Source: Actinomycetota bacterium
GTDB taxonomy: Bacteria; Actinomycetota; Thermoleophilia; Gaiellales; F1-60-MAGs149
NCBI GenBank assembly: GCA_026392355.1
Contig: JAPLCF010000031.1
Location: 1-64,000, forward strand
Length of the DNA: 64,000 nucleotides
Direction: 5' to 3'
Shown here: positions 18,253 to 28,475 of the stretch, one piece after another
How the letters are laid out: each line of letters opens with the position of its first letter
Position numbering within the stretch: the first letter of the stretch is position 1
Program-made: the position numbers and the translations under genes
The notes under the pieces: model-generated
What the model was told of the DNA's origin: nothing
Databases searched by the model: none
What the model saw: only the letters and a program-made list of their open reading frames with translations

Positions 18253-19391
18253 CGTGTGCCCTCCGGGCGCTCCCAGACCGGCTCGATGCCCTTGAAGAGC
18301 GCCTCGTAGAAGGCGATCAGGGTGGCCAGCGTTACGAGCACGTAGTACTGGGCGAGGGCGAACGGCGTGAAGCGCGCCGCGGTTTTCGCCGAGACGAGCG
18401 CCATCGCGATCACGAGGATTTGCGCAAGCAGGATCAACCACCAGATGCCGCCGGTGCTGAACGCCAGGACGATGCTCGCCAGCAGCAGGACGACATGGAG
18501 CAGGCCGCTCGCATAACGCAGCAGGCGGTGCGAGATCATCTCGAGCCAGTAGACCGGCCCCATCCGCAGTAGCGAGAACATGCGGCCGTAGAACACGAGC
18601 AGCCAGCAGTGGCCGAACATGCGGACCTTGCGACGGAACTCGTCGCCGAGGTTCGTGGTCGGCTTCTCGGAGGCGACGGCGTCGGGCACGTAGGTGGCGA
18701 TCCAGCCGTGCTTGACCATCAGGTACGGGAACGAGAGGTCGTGGCCGAAGCGCGGATCGACGAACGCGTAGGTATCGCGGCGCACGGCGTAGATCGAGCC
18801 GTTACCGCCCGTGACCGAGTGCATCTTCGACTCCCAGCCGCGCAGCGCCACCTCGAAGCGCCAGTAGGCGCCCTCGCGATTCGTGCCGTCGGCCTTGCGC
18901 AGCGAGAGGCGGCCACACACGTACGCGACACGATCGTCGGCGAACGGACGCACGAGGCGCCGCAGTGCGTCGGGCTCCCAGGCGCAGTTAGCGTCGCTGA
19001 ACGCGATCACGTCGGGCCAATCGCCGATCGCGCGCACGGCAGTGTCCTGGGCGTTGACCTTACCGCCGCGTTCGGCACGCACCAGCTCGACGCCCTGGCT
19101 CGCGTAGCGCTCCACGAGCTCGTCGGTACCGTCGTTGGAGGCATCCGAGGTGACGATGATGCGCAGTCGCTCGCTCGGATAGTCGAGGGCCAAGGCGTTC
19201 TCGATTTTCGCCTCGATCACGTCGGCCTCGTTGTGCGCGGCAATGATCAGCGCGACGAACGGCTCGACGTCGGCCTGCTCGATGCGGCGAGGCAGAAGCT
19301 TGGACCACACGAAGGCGAGGATCGGGTATCCGACGTGGGTCCAGAGGATCAACGCCAGCGCGACCCAGCCGATGACGGCGAGGAGGCTCAC
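18249..19391 (-). CDS. Membrane glycosyltransferase family 2
   Basis: 380 residues. An N-terminal TM helix (VIGWVALALILWTHVGYPI) precedes a GT-A domain with ALIIAAHNEADVI, SDASNDGTDE and the DxD-like AFSDANCAWEPDAL. The C-terminal third holds three or four TM helices. This layout is that of processive or polyprenyl-linked GT2 enzymes. The start is GTG at 19391, chosen because TACCGT (minus strand, 19398-19403) ends 6 nt upstream and because the frame upstream reads as non-protein-like sequence. It heads a four-gene coupled operon: GT2, phosphoglycosyl transferase, ATP-grasp, KAS III. Confidence 0.88.
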   Translation of the reverse strand: MSLLAVIGWVALALILWTHVGYPILAFVWSKLLPRRIEQADVEPFVALIIAAHNEADVIEAKIENALALDYPSERLRIIVTSDASNDGTDELVERYASQGVELVRAERGGKVNAQDTAVRAIGDWPDVIAFSDANCAWEPDALRRLVRPFADDRVAYVCGRLSLRKADGTNREGAYWRFEVALRGWESKMHSVTGGNGSIYAVRRDTYAFVDPRFGHDLSFPYLMVKHGWIATYVPDAVASEKPTTNLGDEFRRKVRMFGHCWLLVFYGRMFSLLRMGPVYWLEMISHRLLRYASGLLHVVLLLASIVLAFSTGGIWWLILLAQILVIAMALVSAKTAARFTPFALAQYYVLVTLATLIAFYEALFKGIEPVWERPEGTR

Positions 19392-19407
19392 ACGCGTACG
19401 GTACCCG

Positions 19408-20814
19408 TCAGGTCGCCGGGGTGGCGCTGGCGGCGGCCGCCTTACGTGCCAGCACTCGTTCGATTCCGAACGCCGCTGGCGCCGCAAGGATCAGCAGCAG
19501 GATCAGGTAGAACCCGCTGAAGATCATCGTCAGATAGAAGATATTGCCGACCAGCGTGGCGACAAAGCCCGCCGAGAGCCCACGCGCAGCAGCGCTGAGC
19601 GTGGTGTCGCCGTCGAGGTGGGAGCGCGCGCGGCCAGCACGCAGCAGCGCCAGCAGGCGACTGCCGACCCACAGCAGGAACGCGGCCCAGACAAGCGCGC
19701 CGACGATGCCCATCTCGATCAGCGTTGCGACGTAGAACGAGTGCGGCCCAAAGTCGGCTCGTCCCGTCTGGAACTGGTAGTAGACGGCGAAGTTGTTGAC
19801 GCCGATGCCGAACAGCGGCGACTCCTGCAGCACCGGCTCGATCAGTCCGTAGAACGCGACGTGCGCCTGCGACGAGCGGTCCGTCGTCGAGGTGCGCGAG
19901 GCGATGATCTGCTGCAGCTGCGCCGTCTTCGCCGAGCCCACGATCAGGCCGCCGGCAGCGAGCACGATCAGCGCTACGACGATCTGCTTGTTGAAGAACC
20001 GGCGGCGGTACCAGAGCAAGAGCATCGCGAGGCCGATGGCGATGCCAAGGCCACCGCTGCGCGACTGGGTGAGGATGACCGCGACGAGCAGGATCCCGCC
20101 CATGCCCGAGAGGAGCCAGCGGTTACGGGCTGCCCAGCCGTCGCGTGGTCCGACGATCATTGCGATCAGGAACAAGAGCGGCAGTGCGGCCATCACGCCG
20201 AGGTGGTTGGGGTCCTCAGAGAAGCCGGTCAGGCGATAGACGCTGGCCTGCGACGTCACGCCGTACTGGTCGTACGTCGAGACGACGCCGTAGAGGTTGG
20301 CGCCGAGCGATCGGGCGCCGGGGAAGAACGGCTTCAGGAAGATCGCGTCGAGCTCGATGCCCGTGGTCGAGCGCACGGCCGTCTGGAGCAGCCCGTAGGC
20401 AGCGCTGATTGTGACGCCGAGGACGAAGGCTCCCGCGACGCGCCACCACAGCTCCTGGCCGCGTCGCGCGACGTGCGTGATCGCGCAGATCAAGAACAGC
20501 GCGAAGATCAGCCACTTGATGATGCCCTTCGTCCACTGGTCGACGCCCTGCGTCGTATCGAGCCCGAGGAAGCCGCAGAGATGCACGCTGAGCAGGAGCA
20601 GGACGAAGCCGAGCACAACGCTAGATGCAGCCGAGAGCCGCGCATCGCGGCGCACGATGCGGTCGAGTAAAAAGAGCCCGACAAACAGCAGCTGGAGCAG
20701 GTCGACGAGCGTGACGCGCCCAGCCACGTCCCACGACATCTTCTGCCACGTCGCCGTCAGTGCCACGAGCAGCAGTACGCCGTCGAGCAGAGAGAGTCCG
20801 CGGAGGTGGCGCAT
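19408..20814 (-). CDS. O-antigen ligase / Wzy-type polymerase family membrane protein
   Basis: 468 residues with about eleven TM helices, matching the Wzy_C/WaaL family that ligates or polymerises lipid-linked oligosaccharides outside the membrane. The diagnostic extracytoplasmic loop is present near residues 350-385: GIGVNNFAVYYQF, then PHSFYVATLIEMGIVG with the conserved His and Glu. The ATG at 20814 has TACCCT (minus strand, 20821-20826) exactly 6 nt before it, so transcription probably starts at the start codon. The GT2 gene begins 17 bp after its stop. Confidence 0.88.
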   Translation of the reverse strand: MRHLRGLSLLDGVLLLVALTATWQKMSWDVAGRVTLVDLLQLLFVGLFLLDRIVRRDARLSAASSVVLGFVLLLLSVHLCGFLGLDTTQGVDQWTKGIIKWLIFALFLICAITHVARRGQELWWRVAGAFVLGVTISAAYGLLQTAVRSTTGIELDAIFLKPFFPGARSLGANLYGVVSTYDQYGVTSQASVYRLTGFSEDPNHLGVMAALPLLFLIAMIVGPRDGWAARNRWLLSGMGGILLVAVILTQSRSGGLGIAIGLAMLLLWYRRRFFNKQIVVALIVLAAGGLIVGSAKTAQLQQIIASRTSTTDRSSQAHVAFYGLIEPVLQESPLFGIGVNNFAVYYQFQTGRADFGPHSFYVATLIEMGIVGALVWAAFLLWVGSRLLALLRAGRARSHLDGDTTLSAAARGLSAGFVATLVGNIFYLTMIFSGFYLILLLILAAPAAFGIERVLARKAAAASATPAT

Positions 20815-20820
20815 GGCCAC

Positions 20821-20826
20821 AGGGTA
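20821..20826 (-). promoter_or_regulatory. -10 box of the O-antigen ligase gene (leaderless)
   Basis: TACCCT on the minus strand, 6 nt before the ATG at 20814. The same hexamer recurs at the same distance before the genes starting at 12233, 25473, 32735 (7 nt), 35327 and 43492. Confidence 0.55.
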
Positions 20827-20894
20827 CGCGGCGCGGGGGATCACCGGCCGTCGACGCGTCGTGCACCGCGCCGCCGTGTACGATCCGCCGCGCC

Positions 20895-21953
20895 ATGGAG
20901 GCTGATGCCACACAGCCGGTCGCGTGCCGGAAGACGTCGGCAACCGTGCGCTACGGCATTGCCGCGATCCTCGTCGTCTTCTACGCCGAGGGCCTCCTGC
21001 GCGGGGGGCCATGGTACAGCTGGGTGCTGTTCGGCGCCCTGCTCGTGCCTGCTGCGTACGGCCTTATCCACACCACGCGCGAGTTGCCGCGTGGGCTGCG
21101 CCCGCGGACGATCGATTTGGCGCTGACGATGGGATCGGCGCTGGTCGTCGCCCTTGGCGTGCGCGAGGCAGGACTCTCGCCGGTGCTCGTGGCCTCGCTG
21201 ATCGGAGTGGTTGCGGCGATCGTCTCGACGTTCCACAACCGCATCGCCCATGCCGCCGTGCCGCTGTACTGCGGCGCGTTCGCGGGAATGACGTCCGAGC
21301 TCGTGCTCGCGGACTGGCCCGCCGTTGCGCTCTCGGGTCTGGTCGCCGGCGTGCTCGTCTCGCTCCTGCGCGCCACGTGGGACGGCGTCGGCGGCAAGCT
21401 CGGCCTGCTGGCCTTCGGCGGCGTCTACCTCACGGCACTGCTCGCCCGTGCTCTCGGAACGATTGGCGCCGGCGCCCCGGTGCTCGAGCTCGACGGCGCC
21501 GATCGTCTCGCGATCGTCGCCGTGCCGCCGATCGCCGCGGCGGTCACGTGGGCGCTGCGTCACCACGGGTTGTCGCCGGTCATGGCGTCGGCGGCGCCGA
21601 CCGCCGCCTTCACGATCCTGCTGATGCTGCTCGACAACCGGACGCCGCTCGGCGACATGATGGTCTTCAGCGTCACGCCACTCTGCGTGGCGTGGTTCGG
21701 CGGCAGCTTTATCGGCATGACATCGCCCGGCCGCGTCGGCGGTCGGCTCTGGCCGCTGCTGATCGCCGCGACGTTGTTCGGCGTGCTGCAGATCGGTTTC
21801 AAGCCGAAGATCGCAGGCTTCGGCGGCGACTTCGGCGCGTCGGCCGTCGTCGCGGTGCTCGCGATGGTGGGGCTCATCGAACTGGTGCGGCTGGCACGGG
21901 ATCGCGGGCGCGCCGATGGCGATGCGGATGCTGCTGGGTCGCCGGTGGGCTGA
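20895..21953 (+). CDS. Polytopic membrane protein of unknown function
   Basis: Not recognised. 352 residues with about ten hydrophobic segments, short loops and few charged residues. Small-residue-rich helices such as AVPLYCGAFAGMTSELVL and CVAWFGGSFIGMTSPG resemble each other, hinting at an internal repeat with a shared GxFxGMTS element. This could mean a transport or channel role, but no known family was identified. The ATG at 20895 gives a charged cytoplasmic N-terminus; TACGAT (20879-20884) ends 10 nt upstream. It diverges from the O-antigen ligase gene. Confidence 0.75.
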   Translation: MEADATQPVACRKTSATVRYGIAAILVVFYAEGLLRGGPWYSWVLFGALLVPAAYGLIHTTRELPRGLRPRTIDLALTMGSALVVALGVREAGLSPVLVASLIGVVAAIVSTFHNRIAHAAVPLYCGAFAGMTSELVLADWPAVALSGLVAGVLVSLLRATWDGVGGKLGLLAFGGVYLTALLARALGTIGAGAPVLELDGADRLAIVAVPPIAAAVTWALRHHGLSPVMASAAPTAAFTILLMLLDNRTPLGDMMVFSVTPLCVAWFGGSFIGMTSPGRVGGRLWPLLIAATLFGVLQIGFKPKIAGFGGDFGASAVVAVLAMVGLIELVRLARDRGRADGDADAAGSPVG

Positions 21954-22035
21954 CCGCCCCTGCAGACCCGCTGGCAGCCCGGCACTCCGCGGGGGATTTC
22001 GGATGGGGATGGCGAACGTCGCGCAGACTGAGACC

Positions 22036-22893
22036 ATGCCGCGACGCCTTCTCTGCATCTGCCTGGCCGCATTCGGTCTGTTCGTTCCCGCATCGGCGCT
22101 CGGTGCGAAGGCTCCGGCGGCAACCGTTGGCAAGCCGCGTATCGAGTCCGTGCGGGTACTGCGCGCCGACGATTCCAGCCGAGTCGCGGTCGCCGTAGTC
22201 GTCCGCCACGCCGCGCTCGGAGACGTCGCGGTCGGCGCGCAGGGTGTTGGCACCGCAACGGTGGTCCTCTCACGGTTCGTCGGTGATCGCAACTTCTCGA
22301 TCGCCGGTGGCACCGCCTCGTGGTCGCTGCCCACGGTCGGCGCCACCGCTGCGCTCTACGTGGTCACGCTCAACGCCAAGCAGGGGAAGGCCGTCGAGGC
22401 GGCCTCGACCGACGGTGTGCTGCGCGCGCTTGTGCTCGTCGATGAGCGCGTTCGTGCCCGTGGGCGGGCGCCCGCGCGCAACGGCAACTTCGATCAGCGC
22501 GACGCGCGCGTCGTGCCGGTGGCGACGGCGCCCGTGGCGCTGCCGCCGCTGTTCACGGGCGGGGGACGCCGCGTTGCGATCGGCGCGGACGCCCGCGGAC
22601 GGTCGTTTGTCGAATCGGCCACGATCCCCGTCTCGGGCGGGCGCACGCTCGTCCTCGCACCGCACGCGCTCGTCCCGGCCTCAGGTGAGCCTGCGACGCT
22701 CGGGGGGAAGGCGACGCTGCTCGGTGCCGATGGCGCGGTGCTCGCGACCTTCGCCGCGCCGCCTGGCATTACGTTCGCCGTCAGCCCAACCGGCAAGCGC
22801 CGCGGCACGCTCGCCTGGCCGGCGTTCCAGCCCGAGGGAGCGGACCCGATCGACGCGGGGACCGCACTGCTGTCTCCACCGCCCACGCGCTGA
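22036..22893 (+). CDS. Secreted protein of unknown function
   Basis: Not recognised. 285 residues starting with a signal peptide (MPRRLLCICLAAFGLFVPAS, cleavage probably after ALG-A). The mature part is rich in Val, Ala and Arg, with alternating beta-like segments and no cysteine, so a beta-sandwich is plausible. An in-frame ATG at 22003 would place a polar extension ahead of the signal peptide, so 22036 is preferred; CAGACT ends 6 nt before it. It follows the membrane protein at 20895 by about 80 bp. Confidence 0.7.
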   Translation: MPRRLLCICLAAFGLFVPASALGAKAPAATVGKPRIESVRVLRADDSSRVAVAVVVRHAALGDVAVGAQGVGTATVVLSRFVGDRNFSIAGGTASWSLPTVGATAALYVVTLNAKQGKAVEAASTDGVLRALVLVDERVRARGRAPARNGNFDQRDARVVPVATAPVALPPLFTGGGRRVAIGADARGRSFVESATIPVSGGRTLVLAPHALVPASGEPATLGGKATLLGADGAVLATFAAPPGITFAVSPTGKRRGTLAWPAFQPEGADPIDAGTALLSPPPTR

Positions 22894-22947
22894 TTTCGAC
22901 CGTCCGCGCCGAGGGCTCCGCCGTCTGCGCGTCGTGCCGAGCGCCGG

Positions 22948-23151
22948 TTAGCGCAACTTGCGGATGACGCCGACGACCAGGAGCGCGCCGGCAGCGGCGA
23001 TCGCGATCGGGGCGACACGCTTGGCGGAGGCGGTGGCCTCCATGCGGGCGCTGTCGGCAGACGAGCCAAAGTTGCCGACGGCCTCGACGAAGCCAGCCTG
23101 TGCGGCCTCAGCCTCGACGCGGGCGGCGGCGACGTTCTTGTTCTCGCGCAT
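22948..23151 (-). CDS. Small membrane protein (67 aa), partner of the holin-like protein
   Basis: A helical, alanine-rich N-terminal two thirds is followed by one C-terminal TM helix (VAPIAIAAAGALLVVGVI) and a basic tail. The size and layout resemble the small DUF3618-type proteins that accompany actinobacterial YqjE/holin-like proteins in envelope-stress operons, although the match is by context rather than motif. Its start codon shares a base with the stop of the upstream gene, so translation is coupled. Confidence 0.65.
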   Translation of the reverse strand: MRENKNVAAARVEAEAAQAGFVEAVGNFGSSADSARMEATASAKRVAPIAIAAAGALLVVGVIRKLR

Positions 23152-23573
23152 CAGCGCTCTCCCTGGAGCGTCGTGTCCTCGGCCGACGGCGGCACGAGGC
23201 CGAGCTCGGCCGGGGTGCCCTTGGCGATGCCGAGGGCGGTCTCCGGAATCGGCGGGCCGACCTTCTGGAGGATCGTCTTACCGACGAGGCCACAGATGGC
23301 GGCAAGCACGAGAAAGCCGACGGCGGTGATCAGCGCGGCCAGCCACACCGGCACGACGTTGGCGAGCGCCCAGATGATGCAGATCATCACGGCGAAGAGC
23401 GAGAGGAACGCGAGGATGCCGGCGAAGACGAGGAGTCCGACACCCGGTGCCGCCTGCTGCGCCTTGGCCTTCACCTCGGCCTGGGCGAGCGCAATTTCGG
23501 CGCGGATCAGCCGCTGGCCCTGCTCGGAGACCTTGAACGCGCTCTCCTGAAGTCGATCGACGATCTGTCGCAT
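23151..23573 (-). CDS. YqjE/phage-holin-superfamily-like membrane protein
   Basis: 140 residues: an amphipathic N-terminal region (RLIRAEIALAQAEVKAKAQQ), two long TM helices (about 45-70 and 75-100) and a soluble tail. This is the pattern of the actinobacterial 'phage holin family' (PF07332/YqjE-like), which despite the name are chromosomal envelope proteins. The ATG at 23573 is preceded at 7 nt by TAGCAT (minus strand, 23581-23586). Forms a two-gene operon with the 67-aa protein. Confidence 0.78.
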   Translation of the reverse strand: MRQIVDRLQESAFKVSEQGQRLIRAEIALAQAEVKAKAQQAAPGVGLLVFAGILAFLSLFAVMICIIWALANVVPVWLAALITAVGFLVLAAICGLVGKTILQKVGPPIPETALGIAKGTPAELGLVPPSAEDTTLQGER

Positions 23574-23583
23574 GCCTCGGATG

Positions 23584-25473
<1,890 letters not shown>

Positions 25474-25608
25474 GGAGGCAGGGTAGGTCAGTACCAATGA
25501 CGGGGATGCGGTCACCTAGGTAATGGAGGCTCGGCTTTAAATCGATACCACAATCCATTTATGGTTTTGTTATCTTTTTTTCGGCACCTACTTTGGAGAC
25601 CATCACCC
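25474..25608. other. AT-rich intergenic region
   Basis: The 60 bases from 25531 to 25590 are only about one third G+C, against roughly two thirds in the surrounding genes. They contain TTTAAATCGAT, a CCATTTATGG near-palindrome and a run of eight T within TATCTTTTTTTT-like sequence. The gap separates the divergent ABC-F and small membrane protein genes. It could hold a promoter with DNA bending or mark a junction of acquired DNA. Confidence 0.6.
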
Positions 25609-26058
25609 GTGCTCTACGACACCCTTTACGCGATCCACTCGCCGTTCGTGTTTCTGTGGCTTAGTTGCCTCTTCCTGACGCTGATCTTCGCAGCAATCAC
25701 GTGGCTACAGGCTTCGAAAGGTCTAGCCCCCGACGGGATGAGAATCGTGCGTTTCACGACGATTGTCGGTCTGCCGTGTGCCACCATGGTGCTGATCACC
25801 GGTCTGATGATGTTTGCTACGGGTGATTGGCCCAAGGGGGACGGCTACGCATTGGTGCTCGGCACCGTGCTCTTGCTGCTTGTGACCATCCCCGGTACTG
25901 CCTTGGCGTACTGGTCTGCTCGAAAGCTGCTTAGCGCGGCAACGGGCTCGGGCGAGGTGACCACGTACGCGCGTCACCTCATGTTGATCTGCGGTGTCCA
26001 GTTCGTCCTGATCCTGATCGCGACCATTCGGGGCCTCAACGCAGCGGGGAAGTTGTGA
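25609..26058 (+). CDS. Four-helix membrane protein, paralogue of 26567-27004 (DUF2269-like)
   Basis: 149 residues with four TM helices. The start GTG 25609 (MLYDTLYAIHSPFVFLWLS) is chosen because it aligns with the N-terminus of the paralogue at 26567 (MSYDTLKVIHTLAAYIWLG) and has GGAG 10 nt upstream; an ATG at 25561 would add residues encoded by the AT-rich stretch. The His in helix 1 and the Gly/Pro-rich turn before helix 2 are shared by both. These resemble the DUF2269 group of predicted integral membrane proteins; function unknown. Codon use is somewhat more AT-rich than its neighbours. Confidence 0.75.
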   Translation: MLYDTLYAIHSPFVFLWLSCLFLTLIFAAITWLQASKGLAPDGMRIVRFTTIVGLPCATMVLITGLMMFATGDWPKGDGYALVLGTVLLLLVTIPGTALAYWSARKLLSAATGSGEVTTYARHLMLICGVQFVLILIATIRGLNAAGKL

Positions 26059-26120
26059 CGATCGGTCGTCTCGGCGGGTGACGTTGAACGTCCGTGGCCT
26101 CGGCTGGGACGCGGCCACTT

Positions 26121-26150
26121 GGACAATTTGGATCCGGATCCAAATTGTCC
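26121..26150. repeat. Single perfect 30-bp palindrome (GGATCC/GGATCC core)
   Basis: A perfect palindrome with the same core as the units at 5295-5326. It begins 62 bp after the stop of the preceding gene and ends 3 bp before TACGCT (26154-26159), the likely -10 box of the next gene, so it covers the expected -35 region. It may act as a terminator for the upstream gene, as an operator, or both. Confidence 0.8.
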
Positions 26151-26165
26151 GCGTACGCTTCTGTG

Positions 26166-26570
26166 GTGACGACTGAAGATCTCGACCGGGCTGAGTTCGA
26201 GGAGCGCTACGCGATCGCTGCCGACGCGACGGGCGCCCTGGCCGGCCCCGACGAGCTCGACGAGGCGTGGGACGACTACCGGTCCGGCATGTGGGATCGC
26301 CTGCTGGCTGAGCCGACGCCCGAGAACGCCGTGCACGCCAATCGCCTGGCCGGCTCGATCGCGGAGCTGCTGGAAAAACCGGCTCCTGATGATGAGGCAT
26401 GGCAGCGTCGGCTGATCGCTCGTGTCGACCAACTGGCGGTCCTGCTGCGGGAAGGAGGCGCCGAAGATCGGGCGAAGGGGGAGCCGCATCCTTGGGACCT
26501 CTGGGTCGCCGCGCCCCGGCGCGACTACGCTGAAGTCCTCGCGCGACCGACGGAGACAGAACAGCCATGA
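26166..26570 (+). CDS. Acidic soluble protein of unknown function (134 aa)
   Basis: Not recognised. A strongly acidic, largely helical protein with no signal peptide or TM segment; notable words are DEAWDDYRSGMWDRLL, ANRLAGSIAELLEKP and the C-terminal HPWDLWVAAPRRDYAEVL. The start GTG 26166 is preferred over an earlier frame that would translate the palindrome, because TACGCT (26154-26159) ends 6 nt before it. Its stop overlaps the ATG of the next membrane-protein gene (ATGA), so the two are coupled; it may be a cytoplasmic partner of that protein. Confidence 0.7.
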   Translation: MTTEDLDRAEFEERYAIAADATGALAGPDELDEAWDDYRSGMWDRLLAEPTPENAVHANRLAGSIAELLEKPAPDDEAWQRRLIARVDQLAVLLREGGAEDRAKGEPHPWDLWVAAPRRDYAEVLARPTETEQP

Positions 26571-27004
26571 GCTACGACACCCTCAAAGTCATTCACACGC
26601 TGGCGGCGTACATCTGGCTCGGCAGCCTCTTCGGATCGCTGATCTTCGCAACGATTGCCACGCGCCGTAGCGCCAATGGCGTGCTGACCGGCGCGGTCGC
26701 CGTCGTGCGCTTCGCCACCCGCGTCGGCCTGCCCGCCGCCGTCGTCCTGCTGATCTCCGGTATCTGGATGCTCGTCTCGTACAACGTGGGCAACGGCCTG
26801 TGGATCAATATCGGCTTCATCATGTGGCTCATTGCCGCTGTCGTCGGCAGCGCCTTGATGCACCCGGCGGCGCGCAAAATGCGCAACGCCGCATCCGACG
26901 GTGAGGCAATTTCGTACGCCAAGCGGATCATCTGGGTCGGTGCCCTGGAGATCATCGCCATCGCCGTCGGGATCTGGGTGATGGGCGCACAGCCCGGCGG
27001 CTGA
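26567..27004 (+). CDS. Four-helix membrane protein, paralogue of 25609-26058 (DUF2269-like)
   Basis: 145 residues, four TM helices, sharing the Y-D-T-L-x-x-I-H start and the overall hydrophobic pattern with the protein at 25609. The charged loop RRSANGVLTGAVAVVRFATRVGLP matches KGLAPDGMRIVRFTTIVGLP of the paralogue in position and spacing. Role unknown. It overlaps the preceding acidic-protein gene by 4 bp and shares a base with the start of the MFS transporter gene, so the three form one translational unit. Confidence 0.78.
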   Translation: MSYDTLKVIHTLAAYIWLGSLFGSLIFATIATRRSANGVLTGAVAVVRFATRVGLPAAVVLLISGIWMLVSYNVGNGLWINIGFIMWLIAAVVGSALMHPAARKMRNAASDGEAISYAKRIIWVGALEIIAIAVGIWVMGAQPGG

Positions 27005-28254
27005 TGCCCCTGCGCAACGACCCGCTCCTGTCCGATCGGGACGGGCGTCTTCTACTGGCGGCGCAGGCGCTCGACGTGGTGGGCGCCGGCGTTTCGATGA
27101 TCGCCCTGCCGTGGCTCGTGCTCGACCACGGCGGCACCAGTACGCAGGCCGGTCTGATCTTCGCGCTGTCGGTCTTCCCGTACGTCGTCTTCGGCCTACC
27201 GGCCGGTGTGATTGGCGATCGTCACTCGCGCCAGAAGGTGATGTGGGTCTCGCACGCGCTACAGGCCCTCGTTGCACTCGTGATTCCACTGTGGGCCTTT
27301 GCCGGCCAGCCACCGCTGGCGATCGTGCTGGTCGCGGCCTTCGCGATCGGCACCGCACGCGTCTTTGTCGATGCCGCGGTGTTCGGCGCGGTCGCGTCGC
27401 TGATCGGCCGTGAGCGCTTCACGCAGGGACAGGCGACACTCTCCGCGTCGTGGGCCTTAGGCTACTTCGCTGGTCCGGCAATCGGCGGCATCCTCATCGG
27501 ACTTGTCGGCCCCGCCTTCGCGCTGTTGGCCGAGGCAATCGGCTTCCTCGCGGCATTGATCCTGATCCTGCTGATCCGCCGCGACCTCGACGCTGGCCGG
27601 ACCGGGGAGGAGGAGTCGGTGCCCGCGATGGCGATGATGAAAGAGGGTCTCGATGTCATCTGGCACCGACCGCGCGTGCGTGCCTACACGTGGGTGAGTA
27701 TTGGGTGGAATCTCGGTGCGGCGATGTCGGCGGCGCTGATCGTGCCGCTGCTGCGCGAAACGTTGGGACTGTCATCGATCGAGGCCGGCTTCGTGCTCGG
27801 CATCGGGGCGGTGATGGGGCTGATCGTCCCGGTCTTCCTCGGCCGCCTGGTCGACACACAGGGGTCGGGGCGCGTGACCGCGGGGCTCGCGCTGCTCAGT
27901 AGCGGTTCGATTCTGGCCACCGCGGCGGCGCCCGGCTTCGTGATCGTCACGGCGACGAACGCAGTGCGGTCATTCACCGACTTCGCGCTCATCTCGACGG
28001 TGATCGGCGAGCGGCAAAAGGGCGTGCCCGACCGCCTCCAGGCCCGCGTCGGCATCACCGGCCGGATGATCGCGGTGTGCGCGATCGCAGGCGGCGGTGC
28101 GATCGGTGCGTTCCTTGCCGAGGTCATCGGCGTGCGCGGCGTCTTCATCGTCTCTGGCCTCGGCGTTGCGATCGCGGTGATCCTCACCATTCCGCGTGTG
28201 CTGCGCCTCGATCGGCCCGACAAGGAGCCGACGATCGAGCTGCCTCGCCGCTAG
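27004..28254 (+). CDS. MFS transporter
   Basis: 416 residues, twelve predicted TM helices in two bundles. The loop between TM2 and TM3 carries the MFS signature region (GLPAGVIGDRHSRQKVMW), in the position of GxLaDrxGrk. The MdtH/Bcr-like efflux group is the closest in style, but the substrate is unknown. The start ATG at 27004 overlaps the stop of the preceding gene by one base. Its last codons overlap the end of the convergent hemD region by 4 bp. Confidence 0.88.
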   Translation: MPLRNDPLLSDRDGRLLLAAQALDVVGAGVSMIALPWLVLDHGGTSTQAGLIFALSVFPYVVFGLPAGVIGDRHSRQKVMWVSHALQALVALVIPLWAFAGQPPLAIVLVAAFAIGTARVFVDAAVFGAVASLIGRERFTQGQATLSASWALGYFAGPAIGGILIGLVGPAFALLAEAIGFLAALILILLIRRDLDAGRTGEEESVPAMAMMKEGLDVIWHRPRVRAYTWVSIGWNLGAAMSAALIVPLLRETLGLSSIEAGFVLGIGAVMGLIVPVFLGRLVDTQGSGRVTAGLALLSSGSILATAAAPGFVIVTATNAVRSFTDFALISTVIGERQKGVPDRLQARVGITGRMIAVCAIAGGGAIGAFLAEVIGVRGVFIVSGLGVAIAVILTIPRVLRLDRPDKEPTIELPRR

Positions 28255-28475
28255 CCGAGCAGTTCGCGAATCGCCGCGACGAGCCCGCCGAGATCGTGCT
28301 CGTCGGCTTCCGCGGCGATGCCCACGCCGAGCTCGCGCATCGTCGCGCTGGTGATCGGCCCGATCGACACGCCCGGCAAGTCCTCGAGGTCGGCCTCGGG
28401 GAAGGCCTCGGCAAAGGCGCGGACGGTCGAGGCCGAGGTGAAGGTCACGCAGTCGGCGCGCAGCAGATCGTCGCC
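28251..28475 (-). pseudogene. hemD: C-terminal part of uroporphyrinogen-III synthase beyond an in-frame TAG
   Basis: Continues the reading frame of the gene at 28476-29699 without any shift. After the stop the frame reads GDDLLRADCVTFTSASTV and then ISIGPITSATMREL-like sequence (GVSIGPITSATMRELGV), the conserved C-terminal HemD segments that bind substrate, ending at a normal stop. This is about 74 residues. Unless the TAG is misread, suppressed or an error, this part is not translated as part of the enzyme. Confidence 0.85.

Noticed and set aside
23151..23573. Holin-like gene as a sign of a prophage
   Set aside because: No integrase, capsid or lysin genes are nearby; YqjE/holin-superfamily proteins are ordinary chromosomal envelope proteins in actinobacteria.
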